Part shown: in pieces, positions 23,913 to 34,300 of the stretch
Numbering within the stretch: the first letter of the stretch is position 1
How the letters are laid out: every line of letters begins with the position of its first letter
Notes under the pieces: model-generated
Database searches by the model: none
The model's input: only the letters and a program-made list of their open reading frames with translations
What the model was told of the DNA's origin: nothing
DNA from: Candidatus Zhuqueibacterota bacterium
Lineage (GTDB): Bacteria; Electryoneota; RPQS01
DNA length: 43,962 bases
Direction: 5' to 3'
Assembly (NCBI GenBank): GCA_003818605.1
Contig: RPQS01000029.1
Location: 1 to 43,962, forward strand
Made by a program: the position numbers and the translations under genes

Positions 23913-24306
23913 ATTACGATTCACCACTTATGTATAGAAGCATTAACGACCCGTCTGTTATATTGCCGTAGACATTATAATAAGTTTCAGCAAAAAATAT
24001 TCGCTTGACCAGACGCTATTGCACATCTGGACACGTGCGGCGCCGGGATCAGCTTGATGCTTCTAAAGACAACAAAATCTGTACCTTCTGGACTCAAAAA
24101 CACCTTTTCGAATCAGCCGGCGTTTCTTGGATTCGTGCTATTTCGCGTAATATTCATTGGATAAACTCTGCTAAAGAAATCGGTGAGAATTGCCGATAGA
24201 GTAAATGGTATAGGGTGTTCCATCTCTAAATTGCTCCTGAGTGAATTGCCCTAGGCTAATTGTTGATCCAGTGAACATTCCAAACGATCCAATACAAGAG
24301 GTCAAA
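23913..24306. other. Intergenic gap upstream of the 1297-residue protein
   Basis: About 390 bases between the IS3 right end and the next gene. A 64-codon ORF at 24005-24199 has no ribosome site or family features. The gap presumably holds the promoter of the downstream gene; no clear -35/-10 pair was found. Confidence 0.45.
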
Positions 24307-27300
24307 ATGCTAAGACAATCGATGAAGTCATCGGCACTCGCGCTCATGACTTTTTTGTTATTTGCAGCCGGAGCTGCAAACGCGGATAATCGCGTGTTTC
24401 CGACGGTTGCGACGAATTGGCCGCGCCTGCATGGTGCAGCCGGTACAAAGCAGACTGCTGTTTTTGGCAACAGGGTCAATTCCAACAGCTACAATTTTCT
24501 TGGTCAAAGCGTGATTACAACTCAGCGAGCCGGAGCATTCTTCAACCTTGTCCCTTCTACAGGTGTCACGACTCCGACCACATTCACGGACGGTTCCGCG
24601 TTGACCTTCGATATGAATGCCGGTCGCCTTCTTTCCTCCGGAAACTATGTGTTAGTCGGTGTGAAGATAGTCACCGCAACGGATACTCGCGGTTCGATCT
24701 TTATCCGGACGTCCACGGGTGCAGCCGTTGCCAATTTGCAGACCGCCGGCGCGGCCAGTGGAGGGAGTCGCTTCAACAACGTAATTGAATTAACCGGTTC
24801 GCAGTTTAACGGCAAGCTGGCAATGATTGGTTTTACCAGTCAAACCGGCAATGCCGGAGCCGGCGACGTGTACTATACGCTTGCAACGATAAGCGGGTCT
24901 ACGATCACCTCTGATGCAAGCGTCATGATCGGAACTGCCAATGAGGAAGAAGCCTTCGCAATCTGTCAAGTCAACGACTCAACGATCGCGATTGGCGGAC
25001 GCATCAAGTCCGGCACTAATAATGATTTCTTGGTCAAGCTGATTAACATCTCCGACGGCACATCCGTGGGCGGCTTCACTCTCTCCGGAGCCGCCGGCAC
25101 GGGCAACGATGATGCCATCCGGGATATTTTCATGGACGCAGACAGCAATCTCGTTCTGGTCGGCTCGAGCGGCACGACCACCGGGCGGAAGGGTTATCTC
25201 GCGAAAATTTCTGCCACGACAGGGACTTTGGTTGCCGGTTATGAGTTCACGACGACGGATACGGACGTTGAATTCTATAATGCCGATTTGATGGCGAATG
25301 GCCATATTGTCGTGACCGGCCGCAGAGGTAATGACCTCTATCTCATCGAGATTCAGGACAACGGTTCAGCCTATGTCATGGATTGGGCGCATCAGTATGA
25401 TTCCGGCCGTACCGGCGATATCGGACGCTATGTGGAAGTCCAGGCCGATTCGACCATTCTCGTCGCCGGTCTTGGCAATGACGCCAGCGCATCTCTCGAC
25501 GCGGTATTTTGGCTCTTCAACGTGCCGCAACTGCAATCCGACGCGAATCCCACGGCCTTCGATCTGACTTCGCCGGCGGACAGCACCACGCTTGCCACCG
25601 CAACACCCACCTTGACATGGGAAGCCTCAACGGATACGCTGTTAGGCTACCCGATTCATTATGAGCTGACCTATGCCAATAACTCGAGCTTCACATCACC
25701 GACTGTCGTTTCCGATATCGCGACGAACTCATATGCTTTCAGCTCCAATCTGCCGCTGGCGACGACTTATTATTGGAAGGTAAAAGCGCTGGACGGCACC
25801 GGATATGAAACGGAATGCAATCAGTCGCCCAATGGCTGGAGATTCATAACTCCGCCAAATCCGTTTTACATCACACTGAACAGCAATGTGGCTTCGACGA
25901 CACCGTACTATGATAACGGAAACACTGCGGGATTCAGCGTGAGTGCCGGTGATACGTTCGATTCGTTCGACGTGCCGGAGCCGCCGCTGCTCGGCGACAA
26001 CTACATCCAGACCTATTTCTACGAGAGTGGTTTTACGGGTTTCCGTCAGAAACTATCCACAGACTTTCGCGCACTGGCCGGAAAGAGTCTCGATTCGAAC
26101 GCTTATGTGTTTACAATTCGGACGAATACCGATCAGAGCGACAGTGTGACGTATACGTTCGATGTCACAACGAACAACACGGACAATTATCCGGTCATCT
26201 TCTGGAATGGAACAGACTTCCAGGGACTTCTCGGCGCCGCCGATGCAGACAACGAGTTCAAATATCTGGCCACCGGCTCGACGGGTTCACCCGAAATTGT
26301 AACTTTTGGCCTGTTGATTGGCGACAAGGTCGCACCGGTCGTCACGCCAGTGCTGCCGGCAGCCGACAGCACGACGGAAATTACCCGCAGCGGCACGACA
26401 ACGCTTTCAGTTTCCATTGACAACACTTGCCCGGTTCGTCGCACTACGATTGCCTTCTCACCCTCGCCGGATTCCACCGGTGAGGTGCCGAACGATCCTC
26501 GCGAGAATTTCACTGATCTGAACAATATGCCGGTTTTACCCGCCACACCGGATAATCCGACGAACGGTATCACAAATGCCAACCTGACTTTCGACTGGGT
26601 ACCGTATACCGACGATTGGGCGTTGTTCTCGGCGCATCCGACTGCTATCTTGGGACTTGCGCAGCTTCGCTATATCACGGAAGACTGGGCGGGCAACATA
26701 GATACGATGTATGTCTGCTTCAAACTGGTTCCCGATGCCTTCGACTTTACCGGCGATTATGCGGCGGGTTGGCACCTGCTGTCCATTCCCTTGACTCCGG
26801 ATGCCAGTCTCCCATCCGATATCTTCCTAAGCCATACGGGCAACGACAGCGGTATCGCCGGCGGCTTCAGTGTGTTCGGTTACTCGTTAGCCGGCGGTTA
26901 TACGCAGCCGTCCTCAATGGCGATCGGAAAAGGCTACTTCATGGTACTGCATGAAGACAATACGGCGGCAGTCAGCAACTCCGGTCTCGGCAAGGTAAAG
27001 GGTACGATTCCACGTGAAGTAACCAATGTTGACGTTGCCCTCGATGTCGGTTCACCGAACCTGATCGGTGTGACGGTACGCAACGAGGACCTGGGCGGCA
27101 ATCATTTGCAGGCCGATGACTGGCTGTTCTCGGTCAACGATTTCATTAATGCGTACACGTGGACTGAAGCGACCACAACGGCGGATAAAGGCGGCGACGC
27201 CAGCATCTGGATTGATCCTACTTCATTGGTAGGATTCGATAATTCATCGGATGACTACACGACGACCATTGCAGGAACCGCCGATTTGGTGCCGGGCAAA

Positions 27301-28200
27301 GGCTACCTCTTCGTAACGGGAAGCAGTTATACGGGAACGTTGAAAATGCGTACCCGTCGCGACTCCTCCGCAGTTGATATCGTTGCGCAGGATGATTCGC
27401 CCACGACTCATGGCCATTCCAACAGCAGTTTGGATGAGTTCAACGGTGACTGGATGGTACCCATCACGATGTCGCTTGGCACGATGCACAACACGCTCTC
27501 CGGTTTCGGCTGCCGAAACGGGGCAACGGCCGGCTGGGATAACGGGATAGACGTTACGGCACCTCCGTTGCCGCCGTCGGGAAATTACGTGCGCGCGCTG
27601 GTGGACGGACAGTCGTGGGGTTCGCCGTTCGGACGGTACTTCGTGACGGATATCCGCGCACCATATACTGAGGATCGGATGTCCGACTCCTGGGATTTCA
27701 ATGTGAAGGCTTCGGAAGAAGGCACGGTCTCGATGACGTTTGATCTCGATGCCTTAACACAGTACTCCGTACCGGAAGGCTTCCAAGCTACGGCAACTGT
27801 AAACGACCAGACGTTTGATCTGAATCAGAACCACATGATTACATTCAACTATACGACGGGTCAGACGGCGGTCGTTCATGTTACCGCAACATTCAGCACA
27901 CTGGCGGCAAATCATCCGGATCCGGCACTGCCGACCGAGTATGCGATCATCGGTTCGTATCCGAACCCGTTTAATCCGACGACGACAATTCGCATCGCAC
28001 TTCCCGAAGCCTCCACGTTGAAGATCATCGTGTACAATACGCTCGGGGAGCAGGTCATGACACTGGTCAACGGCAGGTTTGCCGCCGGGTATCACAACAT
28101 TCCGTTTGATGCACGCTCTTTGTCCAGTGGAATGTACTTTGTTCATGCGCGCGTGCCGGGAAAAATGAGCGAAATTAAGCGAACGGTTCTTCTTCGATAG
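24307..28200 (+). CDS. Large secreted protein with T9SS type A C-terminal sorting domain (1297 aa)
   Basis: The ATG at 24307 follows AAGAGGT with short spacing; MKSSALALMTFLLFAAGAANA (from 24322) is the signal peptide core. The N-terminal 400 residues have repeated strands such as NDDAIRDIFMDADSNLVLVG and GRKGYLAKIS, like a beta-propeller of the SBBP/delta-60 kind. A fibronectin type III domain follows at about 412-515 (PTLTWEAS, TYYWKVKALD). A later region has GWHLLSIPLTPDASLP and GKGYFMVLHED, a segment frequent in FCB surface proteins. The last 80 residues (YPNPFNPTTTIRI, VYNTLGEQVMTL, SSGMYFVHA, KRTVLLR) are a T9SS type A sorting domain, so the protein should pass the outer membrane and be attached or released. 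No enzymatic motif was seen. Confidence 0.9.
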   Translation: MLRQSMKSSALALMTFLLFAAGAANADNRVFPTVATNWPRLHGAAGTKQTAVFGNRVNSNSYNFLGQSVITTQRAGAFFNLVPSTGVTTPTTFTDGSALTFDMNAGRLLSSGNYVLVGVKIVTATDTRGSIFIRTSTGAAVANLQTAGAASGGSRFNNVIELTGSQFNGKLAMIGFTSQTGNAGAGDVYYTLATISGSTITSDASVMIGTANEEEAFAICQVNDSTIAIGGRIKSGTNNDFLVKLINISDGTSVGGFTLSGAAGTGNDDAIRDIFMDADSNLVLVGSSGTTTGRKGYLAKISATTGTLVAGYEFTTTDTDVEFYNADLMANGHIVVTGRRGNDLYLIEIQDNGSAYVMDWAHQYDSGRTGDIGRYVEVQADSTILVAGLGNDASASLDAVFWLFNVPQLQSDANPTAFDLTSPADSTTLATATPTLTWEASTDTLLGYPIHYELTYANNSSFTSPTVVSDIATNSYAFSSNLPLATTYYWKVKALDGTGYETECNQSPNGWRFITPPNPFYITLNSNVASTTPYYDNGNTAGFSVSAGDTFDSFDVPEPPLLGDNYIQTYFYESGFTGFRQKLSTDFRALAGKSLDSNAYVFTIRTNTDQSDSVTYTFDVTTNNTDNYPVIFWNGTDFQGLLGAADADNEFKYLATGSTGSPEIVTFGLLIGDKVAPVVTPVLPAADSTTEITRSGTTTLSVSIDNTCPVRRTTIAFSPSPDSTGEVPNDPRENFTDLNNMPVLPATPDNPTNGITNANLTFDWVPYTDDWALFSAHPTAILGLAQLRYITEDWAGNIDTMYVCFKLVPDAFDFTGDYAAGWHLLSIPLTPDASLPSDIFLSHTGNDSGIAGGFSVFGYSLAGGYTQPSSMAIGKGYFMVLHEDNTAAVSNSGLGKVKGTIPREVTNVDVALDVGSPNLIGVTVRNEDLGGNHLQADDWLFSVNDFINAYTWTEATTTADKGGDASIWIDPTSLVGFDNSSDDYTTTIAGTADLVPGKGYLFVTGSSYTGTLKMRTRRDSSAVDIVAQDDSPTTHGHSNSSLDEFNGDWMVPITMSLGTMHNTLSGFGCRNGATAGWDNGIDVTAPPLPPSGNYVRALVDGQSWGSPFGRYFVTDIRAPYTEDRMSDSWDFNVKASEEGTVSMTFDLDALTQYSVPEGFQATATVNDQTFDLNQNHMITFNYTTGQTAVVHVTATFSTLAANHPDPALPTEYAIIGSYPNPFNPTTTIRIALPEASTLKIIVYNTLGEQVMTLVNGRFAAGYHNIPFDARSLSSGMYFVHARVPGKMSEIKRTVLLR

Positions 28201-28223
28201 CTTCGATTAGCACGACATAGCGA

Positions 28224-28256
28224 AAGAGGCCGACTCATAATAGGGGTCGGCCTCTT
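28224..28256. terminator. Hairpin between convergent large genes
   Basis: AAGAGGCCGAC at 28224-28234 and GTCGGCCTCTT at 28246-28256 form an 11-bp stem. The T tail is weak on both strands, but the position just after the stop at 28200 supports a terminator role. Confidence 0.7.
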
Positions 28257-28361
28257 GTCCGTTAGTCTTACACGATATCTGCAATGCGAAGTACGCCCGA
28301 TAAAAAGCTACTGCGATTATTGGCAGAATTCGCGACCGTTACTTCATCACTCATCCGGCAG

Positions 28362-31300
28362 CTACTTCAGCAGCAGCATTTTTTTCAGGAATATCCTGTC
28401 CGCCACTTGCATACGAACGATGTACATTCCGGACGGGCAGGCATTGCAATCCCACTGAACTGAATGCATTCCGGGAGAAAGCGAACCTTCGGTCAGGATC
28501 GCCACTCGACGTCCGGTGATATCAAAGACGGTTATCGTTACTCTTTCGGTATGCGGCAAACCGAACCGAATGGTTGTTTTCGGATTGAACGGATTCGGGT
28601 AGTTTTGATCGAGGAAAAAATCGTCGGGAATCTCGCTGAATTGGTCTTGAAGACCGCTTATCAGACGCCGCCAGATGAAGTTCGGTGAATGTGTAGTGTC
28701 ACTGTACACTCCGCGAAAAACAAGAAACATCAAGTCTGCTGTGAGATCACCGGTCAGCGTATCTTGCCGCAAAACACAGAGCGTATCCGGATCCGGTCTC
28801 CAGGATATCACGCGCTGATGCAGACCGGAATTCAGCGACAGCCAAGCGGTGACGCTGTCCACACCCGAACACAGGTCCGCATCCACGCACATACTATCAT
28901 TGCAAACCGTATCGGGAATGGTACCGATCAAGAGCATTTCGCGCGACCATCCCGCAACGCTGCCCGTAAATTCGCCGGTTCCGCAAAATACGTTATAACC
29001 CGCCACGTCATAGTGATAGTGATGGCCCGGCCGCATGTGGCGATCCGTATAATGCAAAGATGAAACCGTATCCACCACCACGCTGTCGCGCCGAATCACG
29101 TAGCCGGATACTTCTCCGCCTGCGGCACTCCAGGTAAGCCGCACGGAATCGCAAACCGGTGGTTCTACAAACACGAGATTGGTCGGCGTCAACGCCTGTG
29201 AGTGACCCGTGCCGCTATCTTGACCAACCGGTTCCGCCAAGCCGCACTCGGTGCTAAAGGCACGTACCGAGTATAAATTGCTTTGAATCGCGGAGACATC
29301 ATCCCATGACGCGTCTGTCGGCGGACAATGAGCCGCCACTGCACCATTGCGATATACATAGAACGAGTCCACGTCGCCCGAAGCGCCACTCCAACTCACT
29401 CGCACCATCTGACATAGACTATCAGAAGCGGCCACAGCGGTGGGCGACAAAGGCGCGATCACGCGCAGCCCGTTTGCACTGTCAGAACATAGACCAAATC
29501 CACACTGCCCGTGTGCGCGCACCTGATAATAATATGTGAACCCGGCCGGAGGCGCATCGGCATATCGCTGCGCGTTTTGCGATGCAATACCAAGAAACGC
29601 GCCATTGCGCAGAATGTCGTAAAAATCTTCCTGTATAATATCCACCCACGTAATGATCACGCTATCACAGCGATGAACTGTCGCCGTCACCCCGGTCACG
29701 CGTTCCGGTTCTTCAAACATCCGGCCGCTATCGCTGCATGATAATCCCATTCCGCAAATATTGTAGGGAATTATCGTGTAATTATGCATCAGGAAAGGCG
29801 GCGCAGTCAAATCGGTATACGACGTGTCCATTCCGCCCGCGGCAGATAGGCGGAGTCCATCCCGTTGAATCTCGAAGCTGTCTGCCGGAATTCCCGGCGT
29901 CAGCAACCATGCAAGACGTACGCCGGTGCATAAGAAATCGGTTGCATCACAAGAAGCAATCTGCGGTTCGTAAGGCAGTACAATTCTCAATGGATTGGAC
30001 AAAGGGCCGCATCCGCAGGCATTAGCCGCGCACACTTGCATCACGTAGGTGCCGGGCGAAGGTGTCAGATCCGTGTAACACGTGCTGCTTGCCATTATGG
30101 AGTCCACGGCGTTGCCGTTTCGTAGAATAACATAGTGGGTCTCGTTGGGAACATCCGTCCAACAGAACGAAAGCGTGCAGCTGTCCGTCCGCCAGATGGT
30201 CACCTGCGGCGGCGTGCGCGGCAATGTTATACAGATCGGCAGCGACATAGGACCTGTACCGCACGTGTTGTAGGCTTGCACGGCGTAACAAACGGGTACT
30301 CCGAACGGCGTAGTCATCGCCATGCAAGTCCTATTTGCCGCGACGCTCCCGATCAGAATACTGTTGCGATAGATGTGATAGCCTTCTTCATCCGCCACAT
30401 CCGTCCAGCATAACGTGTCGGCCGCGCACGTATCCGGGAAAAAGGGCTGCGGAGATTGATCCGGCGGTACGCGGCACATCCCTTGATCATGCGCTGCAGA
30501 ACTCGCGCCGCACGCATTGAAAGCCAAGACTCGATACTGATAGCTAATCCACGGAGCAGCCAGCGAATCCAAGAAACACGTTTCACTTGGAGTGACTGCG
30601 CCGATGCGAACAGAATCCCGTTGAATCTGGATGCTGTCCGCACCATTCGGAGGATCCCAGCACACGCGCACACCTTCACACAGAGTATCGCTGGCAGTGA
30701 CTCCTTCAACGGCCGGAAGTCCGGCGAGCCGGATCCCCTGATCCGTTTGCGAAGATTGAGCCATACAATTGAGATGAAAGGCAACGACGGAATATTCGTA
30801 ACTCACATTGATTCCTGCATGACCGTCGGCATAGCGGGTTGTTCCGATGGGCAAGTCGCCGCTAATATTCAGTCCGCTGCGGAAAACACGATAGCCCGTT
30901 TCATCCGTTACGTCAGTCCATGTTACGATAATGCTGTCGCACCGCGTATCCGTTGCGTTGCATGCGCTCACACGCGACGGAGTGATAATTCGGATTCCCG
31001 AATCCACCGATGATTCCGGGCCAATGCACAAATCAATCTCAGCGCGTACTTGATACGCATAACGCACGCCCGGAATAGCCGTCGTATCTACAAAGGATAT
31101 TGTATTCGCAGGCTGCAACAAACCGATGGGCGCATGATCGCGATAGACTTGGTAGCCGGTTTCATCGGCAATGTCCGTCCATGTGACGTGTACGTTGTCA
31201 CACGAAGTATCGGACGCGATGACTCCCGCAACTTGATCCGGTGCAGCCAAGCGCAGGCCGCTATCCACAGCGCCCGGTAAGCTGGAACAGTACGCATTGA

Positions 31301-34300
31301 ACGAAACAATGCTATAGCCACAAGCGACGCCCGCCACAGCCGTTGTATCGCAATAGTAAACTGTATTGGAAGGCAAATCGCCTCCGATTTGCATTCCGTT
31401 TCGCAGAACGCGATAGCCGGTTTCATCCGTTACGTCCATCCAACTAACTTCGATACGGTCGCAGAGCGAATCCGTGGCGGTAATACCGGTCACGGACGCA
31501 GGCTCGATCCGCCGTATTCCCGAATCCGGCAGGGACGGGAGTCCCTCGCAATAGAGGTTAAAAGCTGCCACGCTGTAGGTGCAGATGATATCGGGCAAGC
31601 CCGTACTGTCAAAGAAAATGACGGTATTTGCGGGAAGATCGGCACCGATCTGCATGCCGTTACGATAGACGCGATAGCCTGTTTCGTCTGCCATATCCGT
31701 CCAGTAAACTTCCGTACGGCCGCACACCGTGTCCGTAGCCAGAACACCAGTCACCTGGGCTGGCGCGGGACGAATGATGCCATAAACAGGATTCGAATAC
31801 GGACTCCATCCGCAATTATTTGCAGCAGCCACCTGAACCCAATGTGAATCGCCGGGTATAAATCGCGGAACAACAAAAGTGGTTTCCGGCGCATTGATCG
31901 GCCACATCATATACATCGAATCTAAAAGAACTCGGTAGGCTTGAGCATCCGGCACCGTTTGCCAACCGACAACCAGACTGTCACAGCGATCTACAGATGC
32001 CGTTGCACCGGCAGGCGCTACCGGCGCAGCGTCCGTGGTTTGTTCAACAGTAAGAACGAAATTTCCGGCGCTCGTATCCAAAAGACTTTCGATGGTGGCA
32101 AAGTACGCGCCCGCCACGGGCAGGTTTACGCAGCGGGACGGCCACAGTGTTATCCCATACAAACACGGCGAGTCGTCATCATGACCGACATCATACAGAC
32201 AGCAATTCGTTCCGAGAAACAAATACGGGTCATACGACAGATCAGTGGAATTACACAGAGTAAACCTCCAATTACCCGCGGAAGGAATGAGAACCTTCAC
32301 CACGATATCCGGCGAATGGAACAGTCCGCAATCATCTCCGGCACCTATAGTTGAACCGCTGTATTCTCCGGGTGCCGTCAGCACAGTATCCCAACAGGGA
32401 CAGCCGACCGGTTCCGCACACGGTATTCCACCGTCGGTTAAATCAAGCCGGAAATCGCCGCTCGCTCCCCACAGTCCATGAACGAGAATCCAGTACGTTT
32501 CTCCGGCGCGCGAACACCAGCTTACCGGACGAAGATGAGCGCTTGGATCGCACAAATCGCTTTCGCATGCAACGCTGTGAAGACGGTCGCAGCCGCAGGC
32601 ATAAACGCTCATCCGGTTATCCCATTGAACGGCGCTGCTGCAAATGTTTGCGGTAATCGTATGGCCGGTTCCGGCAACCGTGTACCAGACTCCCGGATAG
32701 AACGGCGGATCTTCCCAACAAGCCGGAGCGGCATCCACCGTGGCGCATTTTGTGGAGCCATAGACGGTTGATGGAATCGTCAGCGAAATGGCGTTTTCGC
32801 AGAGATCGTTTGCGGGAACGCCGCTGTGCGATATACTCAAATCGAACTCCGAAATACACCCGTGCATTGATGTAGAACCCACCATAATATAATAAACTCC
32901 CGCCGGGAGTGACACACACACACCGTGCTGAATCTCCGACCACGAGTCATGCTGGGCGATGCAGTCACCGGTATCCGGCGGACAATGATCATCCACGACG
33001 ATGTCGGTTCCCATCGTCTCGTGGGGATCAAGCCAAACCGTGTACATTCCCTCTTGGGTGACGGTCCATCGAAAAATGATATCCTCACCATCATCATAGT
33101 AGGCGCAGGTCGAAGTGTAGTCATTTCCCGTTCCGCACGTGGTCAGGCTTGTTAGCGTTGTATCATCGCTGATCGGAATCGGGACATCGCAGTTTTCTCC
33201 CGGCACCGAACAAGGATAGCAATTCATCGTCAAGCGGTATTCGCCGGGAATATCCACAATGGTAGCCCAAGAAGCTCCCACCCACAAAGCGTATGTTCCC
33301 GGCGATATACACCTGCCGAATGATGCCGTCTCGCATGTGTTCCCTGAAACATCGTGCAAAATAGTCGGACTTGTGCAGGCATTCAGAGTATCCAACAGAT
33401 ACAGCAGAAAAGGAAAGTCGGCGGTGCATGTGACGGATATGCTTTCGCGCTGCGCAACCGTGAATAAATGCCAATCCGTATCCCGCCATCCGCCGCTGAT
33501 GATGGGATACGTAAATCCCCTGCCGCAAACCGTCTGTCCGCAGAAAATGGAACCGAATTGGTCGGTTCCTCCAAACTGGTGATTGCAGCCGCCGTCACAG
33601 TCTTGCGATAGGTTGTTGATTGTTTGATGCTCCGCACATTCGGCGACGTCTCCGGGCTGACAGCTTACACAGCACTGTTTGAGATAGAGCCTGTAATCCG
33701 GTATGCAATCCGGGAGCGGCCATGTGTCTACCATAATAGTATAATCACCGGGAGTGAGATGTTGGCACAGAATTCCATGCGGTTCAGCGCCAATTGCCGT
33801 TGATGTCGCAATGCAAGCAGTCGTATCGGGCGGACAGTTGTCATCCAATACAATGCCCGTCCACTCCGTCGCGCCCGGATCCATCCAAATGGTATAATCG
33901 CCTTCCTGAGTTACGGTCCAATGATAGACCTTATCTTCTCCGCTGTCATAGCTGTTCAGGCAGGTGCTGCCGTAATCGTTGCTGAAGCCGCAGGTCGTCT
34001 GATTGGTCAGTGTGTCCTCATCAGTTACCATTTGTGGAATATAGCAACTGAGACCATTCAGAGCCGGCGCGGCGATGACCACCAGGCGATAGTCCTGTGT
34101 AACCGGTGCAATGTTTAGACTACGGACGGTTAGAACCCATTCACCCGGCGCCGCGCAGCACCAACCCGTTCCGCTCGGAATGCATTGGGAACCCCATGCG
34201 GAGCCGGATGCTTGCCAAAAGATGGAATCGCAGCCATTGATAAGCCGGCCGACGCGAATATTGTAATCGAATTCCGAATTTACCAAAAAGCCAAGCGTAT

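Noticed and set aside
28930-32045. Regular repeats about 260 bases apart, considered as a CRISPR-like or tandem DNA repeat
   Set aside because: The repeat exists at protein level (fibronectin domains) with diverged DNA, in one open frame; no identical short repeats with spacers.
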